Part shown: positions 7,378 to 14,734 of the stretch, piece after piece | How the letters are laid out: the number at the start of each line of letters is the position of its first letter | Numbering within the stretch: position 1 is the first letter of the stretch | Assembly (NCBI RefSeq): GCF_013030945.1 | Contig: NZ_JABBXF010000001.1 | Span: forward strand, 124,001 to 188,000 | DNA length: 64,000 nt | Direction of reading: 5' to 3' | Source of the DNA: Streptomyces morookaense | Lineage (GTDB): Bacteria; Actinomycetota; Actinomycetes; Streptomycetales; Streptomycetaceae | Notes under the pieces: generated by a model | What the model saw: only the letters and a program-made list of their open reading frames with translations | The model's database searches: none | What the model was told of the DNA's origin: nothing | Position numbers and translations under genes: made by a program

Positions 7378-8214
7378 TCAGCGGAACGCGGCCACGTTCT
7401 CCCGCGCCCACTGCGCAAAAGTCCGGGCCGGGAGGCCCGTGACCCGCTGCACCGTGTCGTGGACCTCGAACATGCCGGGCCGGGGGTCGCCGCCCATGAG
7501 GTCCAGCACCTCCTTGGCGACTTCGTCGCCGAGGCCGACGGCATACTGCTGGTGCGCGGCGGCACGCGCGACCTCGACGCAGGAGAGCTCACGGCCGAGG
7601 GCCTCGGCGATGGCGGCGGTCTGCTGCCGCGGCGAGACCGTCTCGGGGCCGGTGAGCGGGTACGTACGCCCCCGGTGCGCCGGATCCGTGAGGGCGGCGT
7701 GGGCGACGGCGGCGATGTCGGCGGGGTGGACGGCGGGCAGGCCGGTGTCGGGGAACGGCGCGAACACCGCGCCGTGTTGGCGGATGGAGGCGGCCCACCA
7801 CAGGGCGTTCGAGTCGAACTGGGTCGGGCGGAGGACCGTCCAGGCCATGCCGCTGTCCTTCAGGGCCTGTTCGACGGCCAGTCGCTCCCGGGCCGTGACG
7901 AGGTGCGGGTGGGTCCCGGAACCGAGGGAGCCGAGGAGGACGACGTGCTCTACGCCGGCAGAACGGGCGGCCGCCAGGACGTCCGCCTCGCCGCCGAAGC
8001 CGGGAACGAGGAAGAGCGAACGCACGCCGTCGAGGGCGCGCTTGAGCGTCTCGGGCCGGGCGAAGTCGCCCTCCACGGCCTCGGCCCCCGCAGGGAACGC
8101 GGCGGCCCGCTGCGGGTCGCGCGTCAGTCCGCGCACCGGTGAAGTGCCGGAGCGGTGCAACGCCTCCAGCAGAAGACTGCCGACGGTCCCCGTCGCGCCG
8201 GTCACCAGAATCAT
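7378..8214 (-). CDS. NmrA/SDR-type NAD(P)H-binding oxidoreductase
   Basis: 278 residues, atypical SDR. ILVTGATGTVGSLLLEAL is the dinucleotide-binding Rossmann loop. FLVPGFGGEADVLAAARSAG and VVLLGSLGSG match the NmrA/QOR2-like pattern, and VLRPTQFDSN leads into a substrate domain ending with RTFAQWARENVAAFR. Relatives reduce quinones or act as redox sensors. ATG 8214 has GGAG at 8-nt spacing, whereas GTG 8220 sits too close to it. It is a monocistronic gene facing the two small genes; the catalytic Tyr-Lys pair is not conserved, as is usual in this subgroup. Confidence 0.85.
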   Translation of the reverse strand: MILVTGATGTVGSLLLEALHRSGTSPVRGLTRDPQRAAAFPAGAEAVEGDFARPETLKRALDGVRSLFLVPGFGGEADVLAAARSAGVEHVVLLGSLGSGTHPHLVTARERLAVEQALKDSGMAWTVLRPTQFDSNALWWAASIRQHGAVFAPFPDTGLPAVHPADIAAVAHAALTDPAHRGRTYPLTGPETVSPRQQTAAIAEALGRELSCVEVARAAAHQQYAVGLGDEVAKEVLDLMGGDPRPGMFEVHDTVQRVTGLPARTFAQWARENVAAFR

Positions 8215-8375
8215 GGTCACGTCTCCGTTTCCCTCGCCCCGAGGCCACTTCCCGCCGGACGCTAGGTCCTCAACTGCGGTTCAGGTCAAGCCGAAGAGGC
8301 CTCTTCATGCGACAACGCACAGTCGTGCACGCATGGACGCTGAGCGTCGCATTCTCCACGGTCGGGGTCAGGCGA

Positions 8376-8805
8376 TCAGTCCGTATCCGGATCGCCGGCC
8401 TCTTCGAGGAGACGGACCGCGAGGTCGTCGGCCCACTCCACGGCCCAAGCACGGAGTGCGGTGATCGTGGCGGCATCGAGCCCATGGGCGGCAAAGGCTT
8501 CGTCGTCGGTCCACTCGGCGCCCGTGAGGTTCGACTTTGGTCCCGATCACGTCCTCCTCCGCGAGGACGGGCCCGTACGGACTCTGGGCGACCGGCCGCC
8601 AGAAGATCTCCTTGAGGACGTCGACCTCGCACTCCTGGCCGGTGACCGGGTCGGTCACGGTGAAGCGGGCGGACAGCGGGGCAGTCTCCAGCGCGTGCAC
8701 CTTCCAGCCGCGGGCTTCCAGGCCGGCGCGGAGCGTGGCCGCGATGTCGGCCATGGGCGCCGGGTTCTCGGTTGCGACATCGAGGTCCTGGCTGGGGCGG
8801 TTCAC
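8376..8805 (-). pseudogene. Broken AbiEii/AbiGii-type nucleotidyltransferase
   Basis: The N-terminal part (from GTG 8805) reads NRPSQDLDVATENPAPMADI, the nucleotidyltransferase strand with paired acidic residues, and continues to EEDVIGTKV near 8535. There the frame is lost. The family's C-terminal helices resume in another frame (GAEWTDDEAFAAHGLDAATI) and run to a stop at 8376. About 50 codons usually found between these parts are missing, so this is an internal deletion with frameshift, not a sequencing slip alone. The start overlaps the upstream gene's stop as GTGA. AbiEii proteins are toxins that inactivate tRNA by nucleotidylation; this copy should be dead. Confidence 0.75.
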
Positions 8806-9140
8806 GAGGCGGTGCGACCGACGAGGGTGCGCAGCACCGGCCATAGCTGGAGGAGCAGGTCCCGGTTGAGGTACCGGGGCAGGTCGTCGCGCAGGCCCTC
8901 GTGCAGGACCGTGCGGTACAGGCCCATACGCTGACGAGGCTTGCTCATGTCGTACGAGGTCATCCCGGACCAGGCCAGGTGCAGCGGCAGCTCCACGACC
9001 CCCTGGGTCGGGCCGTGCAACTCGTCCAGCGACTCCGGCAGACGCCGCCGGAACTTCTCCCGATACAGCGTGAGGTCCTCGGCGTCCGTGGGCGAGAAGC
9101 CGCTTGATACGCATGCAGAGTGCCGTGGGCTGGAGGACAT
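8802..9140 (-). CDS. Conserved partner of the AbiEii-type gene, probably 5'-truncated
   Basis: About 112 codons. The convincing part starts near residue 16: SPTDAEDLTLYREKFRRRL, then VVELPLHLAWSGMTSYDMSK and LLLQLWPVLRTLVGR. It ends in a GTGA overlap with the broken nucleotidyltransferase, as expected for the upstream member of this two-gene unit. The first residues (SSSPRHSACVSSG) do not look like a natural start and there is no ribosome site, so the true 5' end seems lost. It probably served as antitoxin or regulator of the pair; function is inferred only from position. Confidence 0.5.
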   Translation of the reverse strand: MSSSPRHSACVSSGFSPTDAEDLTLYREKFRRRLPESLDELHGPTQGVVELPLHLAWSGMTSYDMSKPRQRMGLYRTVLHEGLRDDLPRYLNRDLLLQLWPVLRTLVGRTAS

Positions 9141-9214
9141 GACAGGTCACTGCGTGACGGCCCGGCGGGTTCTTGCGCTTGGGCATCAGCGATGCCGTTT
9201 GTCATGATCCGAGG

Positions 9215-9970
9215 ATGGCGCAGCTCAAGATCAAGGATTACGAGCACATTCTCGACCTCGTCACCGCCGTGCTGCAGAACGGCGATCCCGACGCCTCCTG
9301 GCACCTGATATCGCGCGAGCTGTTCACCGTCATGCGGGCCAACACGGTGATCATGGCCCGGATGTGCCCCAGTGGCCGCACCGGGGTGGCCGAGGCGTGG
9401 GCGCCGGAGTGGCTCGGGCGCGAAGTCGGGGAGTTGCTGCGGCGTCGGCTGCAGCAGGGACATCCGCTGATTCCGTATCTGCAGGCGCGGGAGCACAGCC
9501 CCCGCCGGATGACCGATCTCTGCGAGACCTGGCGGAAATCCGCCTGGTACAACGACGCGTTGCGCACCTACGGCACCAAGCAGCAGCTCGGCGTGCCGCT
9601 GCCGGGGGAGCCGGGCGGGCTGCGGGCCATCGTCTTCGGGCGCGAAGGCGAGTTCGGTGAGCGCGACTTCGCCTTCGCGTGCCGGGTGCAGCCGTTGCTG
9701 ATGGCGGTGGACAACCACCTCCGTGAACTCCGGCGGCTGCGCGCCGCGGTGGGCGCGGATTCACCCGTCGGCGACATCGGCCTCACGCCGCGCGAGGCCA
9801 CCGTGCTGGGGCTGCTCGCCGAGGGGCTCACCACGGAGGCGATCGGCCGCCGTCTGGCCATCTCGCCCCACACGGTCAACCGCCACCTGGAGAAGGTCTA
9901 TCGGAAGCTGGGCGCCAACAACCGCGTGACGGCCACCGCCCGGGCGCGGGCGGCCGGGCTGGTGGGCTAG
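9215..9970 (+). CDS. LuxR-family transcriptional regulator
   Basis: 251 residues. The C-terminal GerE-type HTH is clear: IGLTPREATVLGLLAEGL, IGRRLAISPHTVNRHLEKVY and RKLGANNRVTA. The N-terminal about 170 residues form a GAF-like or autoinducer-type sensor region with many aromatics (AWYNDALRTYGTKQQLG) but no receiver aspartate, so it is not a response regulator. ATG 9215 has only a GAGG abutting it; CATGAT at 9203-9208 could be a -10, and the gene may be leaderless. Its stop overlaps the stop of the convergent secreted-protein gene by 3 bp. Confidence 0.85.
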   Translation: MAQLKIKDYEHILDLVTAVLQNGDPDASWHLISRELFTVMRANTVIMARMCPSGRTGVAEAWAPEWLGREVGELLRRRLQQGHPLIPYLQAREHSPRRMTDLCETWRKSAWYNDALRTYGTKQQLGVPLPGEPGGLRAIVFGREGEFGERDFAFACRVQPLLMAVDNHLRELRRLRAAVGADSPVGDIGLTPREATVLGLLAEGLTTEAIGRRLAISPHTVNRHLEKVYRKLGANNRVTATARARAAGLVG

Positions 9971-10506
9971 GGCAGAATCTCCAGCTGGACGCCGCTGTTG
10001 CTGCCCCCGATGCCGGAGGTGAGGCAGTCCGTGGGCAGTTGCCGGGGCGGAGCGGCGACGGTTCGCCGCACCTGGTGTCCCGCGCCGCGGCCCTCGGTGA
10101 CCCGGCCCGATTGCAGGGTGAACAGGACGCCCATGTCACGGACCGTGGTGGCGCTCTCGATGGCGATCACCGACCGACCGCCGTCGGCGTACCGGACGGT
10201 TTCCACGCCGAGCGCGTCGGAATCCGACACGCAGGACGCCGCGGTCCGGAGCGACTCGAAGGTGCTGGTGGCCGCAAACGTGTGGCCTGCATGCGCGGTG
10301 CACGAGTCGTACCGCACCTCCGCGTGAACGCGGGTCGGCTGCGGCGTCAGGGTGAGCGGTGGGTCGTAGCGGCTCACGGAATTGCCCGTGCAGGTGACGG
10401 CCCCCTGCTCGCGGGGCCGGGCCTGGCTGTCCGGCGCCCACACCAACGACGACAACACCAGCGCCAGGGAGCCCAGCGTCACCGCCGTACCGCGCATTCC
10501 GAACAC
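9967..10506 (-). CDS. Secreted hypothetical protein
   Basis: 179 residues with a signal peptide at about 1-32 (TAVTLGSLALVLSSLVWA, cleavage near SQA-RP). The mature part is rich in beta-forming Ser/Thr/Val and holds four cysteines (TCTGNS, YDSCTAHAG, AASCVSD, PTDCLTSG), suggesting two disulfides in an extracellular beta protein. No known domain recognised. Start choice: GTG 10506 is 4 nt after GGAGG; ATG 10497 is also in frame but 13 nt away. Confidence 0.65.
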   Translation of the reverse strand: MFGMRGTAVTLGSLALVLSSLVWAPDSQARPREQGAVTCTGNSVSRYDPPLTLTPQPTRVHAEVRYDSCTAHAGHTFAATSTFESLRTAASCVSDSDALGVETVRYADGGRSVIAIESATTVRDMGVLFTLQSGRVTEGRGAGHQVRRTVAAPPRQLPTDCLTSGIGGSNSGVQLEILP

Positions 10507-10714
10507 ATTCCCTCCAACACCCGTGGCTTTATTGCCCTTTGACTGCCCTCGTTCGCAGCTGCCATCCCAGCGCCTCGAAGCGCACCCTCCGCGCGCGCCT
10601 GCCCGGACGCGCTGCCTCACGCGCCACTGCTGTCGTCGGGTTCACCTGCTGCGGCGGGTAGGAAGCGCTGGACGAGTCGTCGTCGAGCCGATCCCCGAGC
10701 AGGAGGAATCCCGA

Positions 10715-11242
10715 GTGGACCGCACGAGCACCACAGCCACCACCACTCCCGCCACCACACCCACCCAGCGCGTCTTCGCCATGATGGACAGGGACGGGGA
10801 CGGCGTGATCTCGGCGCACGACTACCTCTCCCGCATCGATCGGGTCGTGCAGGCGACGGGGCGCCCGGAGGACGACCCGCTCGTCGCCACCGCCCGTGCG
10901 GAAGGGCTCAAGGCCTGGGGGACGATGGACGCCGACGGAGACGGCCGGCTGACCTTCGCCGAATACGACGCATGGGTGGACGGCGACAAGTTCGACAACA
11001 TCTGCCAGTACGCCCTGGGTTCGCTGTTCGACCTCGTCGACGCCGACGGGGACGGCGCCTTGGACCGCGCCGAGTTCACCACCCTGCGCACCGCGCTCAA
11101 CAATCCGCCCGGCAATGCGGGGGCGGCGTTCGCCGCGCTGGACACCGATGGTGACGGGCTGGTCGCCCGTGATGCGTATCTGGCGGCGATCCGCGCCTAC
11201 ATCGTCGGTGACGACTCCCCGATGGGCGAAGCACTGTACTAG
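10715..11242 (+). CDS. Four-EF-hand calcium-binding protein (calerythrin-like)
   Basis: 175 residues with loops at about 25-36 (DRDGDGVISAHD), 72-83 (DADGDGRLTFAE), 109-120 (DADGDGALDRAE) and 143-154 (DTDGDGLVARDA). The first three have an acidic residue at position 12; the fourth ends in Ala and may bind weakly. Layout and length match streptomycete CabB/calerythrin-type cytosolic calcium buffers, proposed to act in aerial growth. The first 19 residues are a Thr/Ala-rich tail. GTG 10715 has AGGAGGAA 6-7 nt upstream. Monocistronic, ending at a dispersed hairpin element. Confidence 0.9.
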   Translation: MDRTSTTATTTPATTPTQRVFAMMDRDGDGVISAHDYLSRIDRVVQATGRPEDDPLVATARAEGLKAWGTMDADGDGRLTFAEYDAWVDGDKFDNICQYALGSLFDLVDADGDGALDRAEFTTLRTALNNPPGNAGAAFAALDTDGDGLVARDAYLAAIRAYIVGDDSPMGEALY

Positions 11243-11330
11243 GGCGTGCCCCTGGTCGTCGCTCCAGGCACGGCTCAGGCCGAGACAGGTATACGGGACA
11301 GGGCGGTGCGCAGCGCGAAGGGCTCGTCGT

Positions 11331-11367
11331 GGCTTGCCGCGCAGTTCCCCGCGCCCCTTCAGGGCGC
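11331..11367 (+). repeat. Dispersed 3'-end hairpin element, copy 3
   Basis: On the + strand: conserved arm GGCTTGCCGCGCAGTTCCCC, then GCGCCCCTTCAGGGCGC. Downstream of the EF-hand gene in the standard orientation. The last codons and stop of the convergent SDR gene (stop at 11359) lie inside the hairpin, so that gene's C-terminus is encoded by the repeat. Confidence 0.65.
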
Positions 11368-12288
11368 GACCACGCACCGCACATCGGTGAGTTGCTCCGA
11401 CAGTTCCCACAGCCGACGGCCGGTCCGAGGGTCGGCTGCCGTAGCGGACAACTGCACTCGCGTCGGGCCGCCGCGCAGTTCACCGAAACCGTCCGGCCCG
11501 ATGAACTCACCGCCCTGCACGTCCGGGGCGGTGGCCGCGTACAGCTGCGGCAGCGCACCCTGCTCCGGGGACTGGGCGAGCGGGGCGAGGATGTGGCCGA
11601 ACAGCAGTTTCACCATGCCGACGGGCGCGCTCGTCTGGAGGCTGGTGGAGGTGTAGCCGGGGTGCGCGAGCACGCTGCGCACCGGGCTTCCTGCCGCGGT
11701 CAGCCTCCGGTGGAGTTCCCGTCCGAAGACGGCGTTGGCGAGTTTCGACTGGTTGTAGAACCCCATGGGCGAGTACGTGCGCTCGCCGGAAAGGTCGTCG
11801 AAGCAGAGGCGCCCCTGCCGGTGGTTGGTCGAACTCACCGTGACGACGCGGGCGTTGTTGCCGGCGGCCAGCAGGTCGAGCAGCAGACCGGTGAGCGCGA
11901 AGTGGCCGAGGTGGTTGCAGGCGAACTGCAACTCGTGGCCCTGCGCGCTGAGTGAGCGCGGCGGCGCCATCACGCCGGCGTTGTTGACGAGCACGTCCAG
12001 CCGCGGGTGATCGGCGTGCAACCGATCGGCGAACGCCCGGACCGAATCGAGATCGGCCAGGTCGAGACGGCGCACCTCGAGGTCGGCGCCGGGCTGCTCG
12101 GCGGCGATCCCTGCGGCGGCCCGGCGGCCTTTCGCCTCGTCGCGTACGGCGAGGATCACGTGCCCGCCCTTGCGGGCGAGTGCCCGGGTGGTCGCCAGGC
12201 CGAGGCCGCTGTTGGCTCCGGTGACGACGAACACCCGGTCGGCCTGGTCCGGTATCCGATCGGCGGTCCAGCGCTGCTTCTTCGTCAT
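11359..12288 (-). CDS. Short-chain dehydrogenase/reductase (retinol dehydrogenase-like)
   Basis: 309 residues. TGANSGLGLATTRALA is the cofactor loop, LVNNAGVMAPP the NNAG motif, VVTVSSTNH holds the serine, and YNQSKLANAVFGREL is the YxxxK pair, all typical of the WW-domain-oxidoreductase/retinol dehydrogenase subgroup. The Arg after the first strand (VRDEAKGRR) suggests NADP. ATG 12288 is favoured; an ATG 21 bp further up would overlap the operator region. Divergent from a TetR gene, with a strong palindrome between, so this gene is the likely repression target. Confidence 0.9.
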   Translation of the reverse strand: MTKKQRWTADRIPDQADRVFVVTGANSGLGLATTRALARKGGHVILAVRDEAKGRRAAAGIAAEQPGADLEVRRLDLADLDSVRAFADRLHADHPRLDVLVNNAGVMAPPRSLSAQGHELQFACNHLGHFALTGLLLDLLAAGNNARVVTVSSTNHRQGRLCFDDLSGERTYSPMGFYNQSKLANAVFGRELHRRLTAAGSPVRSVLAHPGYTSTSLQTSAPVGMVKLLFGHILAPLAQSPEQGALPQLYAATAPDVQGGEFIGPDGFGELRGGPTRVQLSATAADPRTGRRLWELSEQLTDVRCVVAP

Positions 12289-12307
12289 GCGGCACACGCT
12301 GCCGTGC

Positions 12308-12351
12308 ATGGCACTCGGTGTCAAGAGGTAACCAAGTGCCATGGATGGCAC
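12308..12351. promoter_or_regulatory. TetR-type operator in the SDR/TetR divergent promoter
   Basis: GTGCCAT (12336-12342), two bases, then ATGGCAC (12345-12351): a perfect 16-bp palindrome. A third copy of ATGGCAC stands at 12308-12314, so ATGGCACT (12308-12315) and AGTGCCAT (12335-12342) also form a wide inverted repeat. The palindrome overlaps the expected -35/spacer of the TetR gene, whose -10 is TAGCAT (12359-12364), six bases before its GTG. Probably bound by the adjacent TetR protein. Confidence 0.65.
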
Positions 12352-12370
12352 GGCGGAGTAGCATGGCCCG

Positions 12371-12991
12371 GTGAGCTCCCGCCCCGACGTCACCATGGCC
12401 CAACGCAAACGCCGGCTCGTCTCGAACGAGCTGAGCGAAGCGGCGCTGCAACTCCTGGCGCTGAAGGGGTTCGACGCGGTCACCATCGACGAGATCGCGG
12501 CCACCGCAGGCGTGTCCAAGCGGACGTTCTTCCGCTACTTCGCCTCCAAGGAGGACGTGGTCGTCCAGTTCCTGGCCGACATGGGCGCCGGCATGCGTGC
12601 AGCCCTGGCGTCCCGTCCCCTCGGGGAGCAGCCTTCCGTGGCCCTGCGGCACACCGTCCGGGACCCCATGGCCGCCTGCGCCGATCATTCCGAGAGAGCA
12701 CTGCGCGTGGTTCAGCTGATCCTGCGCACCGCCGCGCTGCGCGCACGCTTCCTGGAGCACCAGGACCGGTGGCGCGACGACCTGGCAGCGGAGCTGGCGC
12801 AGCGCCTGGGGCTCGATCCCGACACCGATCTGTACCCGCAGCTGGCCGCCGGGATGGCGCTCACCGCCTTCGACGCCGTGCTGCGGCGGTGGAGCGGCAG
12901 CGACGGTGCGGACGACCCCGCCGAACTGACCGACCGCGCCTTCGCCGCAATCGCCCCGGCGCTGGACGCTGTCGGGCCTAGTAATCCATGA
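12371..12991 (+). CDS. TetR/AcrR-family regulator of the divergent SDR
   Basis: 206 residues. The HTH reads TIDEIAATAGVSKRTFFRYF at about 43-62, preceded by the helix SEAALQLLALKGFDAV. The C-terminal ligand domain ends with LAAGMALTAFDAVLRRWSG, a pattern of actinobacterial TetR proteins that sense lipophilic ligands. GTG 12371 lies six bases after a TAGCAT -10, so the mRNA is probably leaderless; ATG 12395 is the alternative. The stop overlaps the convergent SDR gene's stop by 14 bp. Likely autoregulates and represses the SDR at 11359-12288. Confidence 0.88.
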   Translation: MSSRPDVTMAQRKRRLVSNELSEAALQLLALKGFDAVTIDEIAATAGVSKRTFFRYFASKEDVVVQFLADMGAGMRAALASRPLGEQPSVALRHTVRDPMAACADHSERALRVVQLILRTAALRARFLEHQDRWRDDLAAELAQRLGLDPDTDLYPQLAAGMALTAFDAVLRRWSGSDGADDPAELTDRAFAAIAPALDAVGPSNP

Positions 12992-13733
12992 TCGCCCCGC
13001 ACGAGATGTTCACCGTGGCCGCCGTCATCGTGCGGGCGCGGTCGGAGGCGACGAAGGCCGCCACGTGGCCGACGTCCGCCAGGGTCGCCGTCCACTTGAG
13101 CAGGCTCGCCCGTTCCAGGCCGGCGACCATCTCGGTACGGCCGGGAAACCCCTCCGGGATGGTCTCCGGGACCCCGCCCGTCTTGAGCGTGACGAACCGG
13201 ATGCCGTGCCGCCCCAGTTCGCTGGCCCACTGGCGGCGCTGTCCTTCGAGGGCGTCCAACGCGACCTTGAAGCCGCCGAGTTCGGGCAGCGTGTGCGGGC
13301 CCGAGCCGCCGAAGGCGAGGATCACGCCCGTGCCGCGCGGGATCATATGGCGGGCCGCGGCGCGGGTGGTGAGGAAGTGGGTGCGGGTGGCGGTGGCGAC
13401 CGGGCGGAGGAAGTCCTCCGCCGAGATCTCCATCAGCGGTGCCTGGACGTCGCCGTACGAGATCAGGTTGAACGAGATGTCGATCCGCCCGGCCCGCTCC
13501 GCCACCGCGTCGACGTAGAGGTCCACCGCCTGCTCGTCCAGGGCGTCCACCCGGTCGGTCTCGGCCGTGCCGCCCGCCGCGCGGATCCTGTCGGCCACCG
13601 GGTCGAGCGACTCGAAGGACCGGCCCGACAGGAACACCTTCGCCCCCTCACGGGCGAACGCGCGCGCCACCGCACCGCCGACGGGGCCGCCCGCGCCGTA
13701 GACGAGGGCGACCTTCTTCTCCAGGAGCGCCAT
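12978..13733 (-). CDS. SDR-family protein with missing catalytic tyrosine
   Basis: 251 residues. The cofactor loop is degenerate (VYGAGGPVGGAVARAF instead of TGxxxGxG) and the NNAG position reads FNLISYG. At the active site the lysine is kept (FKVALDALEGQR), but the residue four before it is leucine instead of tyrosine. The end, VAAFVASDRARTMTAATVN, matches the classical SDR tail, so the fold is sure but standard catalysis is doubtful. Third gene of a PPTase-LapA-SDR run on the minus strand, starting 13 bp after the LapA-like stop. Overlaps the TetR 3' end. Confidence 0.8.
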   Translation of the reverse strand: MALLEKKVALVYGAGGPVGGAVARAFAREGAKVFLSGRSFESLDPVADRIRAAGGTAETDRVDALDEQAVDLYVDAVAERAGRIDISFNLISYGDVQAPLMEISAEDFLRPVATATRTHFLTTRAAARHMIPRGTGVILAFGGSGPHTLPELGGFKVALDALEGQRRQWASELGRHGIRFVTLKTGGVPETIPEGFPGRTEMVAGLERASLLKWTATLADVGHVAAFVASDRARTMTAATVNISCGAIMDY

Positions 13734-13746
13734 CGCCGTCCACCGC

Positions 13747-13968
13747 CTACGACCGCCGCCGTACATGCACGAAGCGGCCCAGGAACCAGCCGATCACCAG
13801 CATCGCGACCAGTGTCAGCCACAGCGGCGCGGACACCTCGGGGACGATGAGGCGGATCGTGATGCGGCCGGTGTTCTCCAGCACGAAGACGAGCAGCAGG
13901 ACCAGGACGGCCAGCACCACGACCCTGGAGGGCGTCAGCGCGTCACGGACGCGACTTGCCAGGCTCAT
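13747..13968 (-). CDS. LapA/DUF1049-family two-helix membrane protein
   Basis: 73 residues: a short basic N-terminus, TM1 (SRVVVLAVLVLLLVFVLENT), a short outward loop with RITIRLIVPEVSAP, TM2 (LWLTLVAMLVIGWFLGRFV) and a VRRRS tail. Length and the ENT-x-x-I pattern are those of DUF1049/LapA proteins, envelope-assembly helpers of uncertain role. ATG 13968 is 3 bp after the PPTase stop, so the two are cotranscribed. Confidence 0.85.
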   Translation of the reverse strand: MSLASRVRDALTPSRVVVLAVLVLLLVFVLENTGRITIRLIVPEVSAPLWLTLVAMLVIGWFLGRFVHVRRRS

Positions 13969-13971
13969 GCC

Positions 13972-14676
13972 TCAACGATCCCAGCGTCCTCCGGGTGACG
14001 CCACCGCGATCGCCGCCGCATGGCCCTGACCTGCGTCGACGTCCGTGAGCGCCCAGCCGGGCGGCGAGGCCGGGACCTCTCCGGAGCCTACGTAGGTGAC
14101 GGCCGGACTCTCCGAGAGGCCCGTGCCCGTCCCCTTGAGATAGGCCTCCTTGCGCGTCCAGCAGCGGGCGAAGGCCGGCGGGCGGGCGGCATCCGGGAGG
14201 GCGCCGAGTTCCGCGATCTCGCGGGGGTGGAGCATGCGGGACACCTCTGTCACGACGGACAGCGGCTGCTCGGCCTCGACGTCGGCGCCGACAGGGGTGT
14301 CGGCGAAGGCGAGGAGGGCGAGGTCGGCGGAGTGGGAGAGGTTGAAGTGGAACGGCGCACAGGCGACGGCCGGACGGCCGTGGGGACCGCCGCAGCCGGG
14401 GCACGGCTCACGGGTGAGCCGGACTTCTCCGGGGGCCTTGCCGAGGTAGGCGCCCAGGAGGCGGCGGAGGGCGAGGTGGGAGGCGGCGTACCGGGTGCGG
14501 TGGATGTCGTGGACGAAGGCCTTGACGCGGGCCCGCTCCTCGGGGTCGAGGATCGGCTCGTACTCCTCCGCGGAGGGCGGGTCGGTGATACGGAGCAGCC
14601 AGACGTGCGGCCGGTCGCCGCGGGTCCACTGTTGCGGCAACGGATCGTTGCCGAGGATGCGGGGCCGTATCACCAT
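13972..14676 (-). CDS. Sfp-type 4'-phosphopantetheinyl transferase
   Basis: 234 residues. It moves the phosphopantetheine arm of CoA onto carrier proteins. The three family motifs are present: FNLSHSADLALLA, VGADVEAEQ (Mg-binding D132 and E134) and WTRKEAYLKGTG (W173-K176-E177, K181). Length matches the pseudo-dimeric Sfp class, not the 120-residue AcpS class, so it may serve polyketide or peptide synthases encoded elsewhere. An insert with C92, C95 and H99 (PCPGCGGPHG) is common in the streptomycete members. ATG 14676 has AGGG at 9 nt; a GTG at 14685 is too close to it. Confidence 0.93.
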   Translation of the reverse strand: MVIRPRILGNDPLPQQWTRGDRPHVWLLRITDPPSAEEYEPILDPEERARVKAFVHDIHRTRYAASHLALRRLLGAYLGKAPGEVRLTREPCPGCGGPHGRPAVACAPFHFNLSHSADLALLAFADTPVGADVEAEQPLSVVTEVSRMLHPREIAELGALPDAARPPAFARCWTRKEAYLKGTGTGLSESPAVTYVGSGEVPASPPGWALTDVDAGQGHAAAIAVASPGGRWDR

Positions 14677-14695
14677 GTGGATCACCCTACCGGGG

Positions 14696-14717
14696 CCGCG
14701 CCCCTCAAGGGGCGCGG
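14696..14717 (-). repeat. Dispersed 3'-end hairpin element, copy 4
   Basis: CCGCGCCCC, loop TCAA, then the 9-bp complement to 14717, followed by a diverged arm (GGGAACCCGCAGCCGGAAC). Read on the minus strand it follows the S9 peptidase stop in the standard arm-then-hairpin order. Confidence 0.6.
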
Positions 14718-14734
14718 GGAACCCGCAGCCGGAA

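Noticed and set aside
6810..7592. Upstream extension of the XRE regulator frame to 7592
   Set aside because: The added 261 residues are not protein-like and run antisense through the two small genes and the terminator; a good ribosome site precedes GTG 6809.
8376..9186. Single 270-residue gene covering the AbiEii remnant and its partner
   Set aside because: Family signatures appear in three different frames in succession; the long frame only stitches fragments together.
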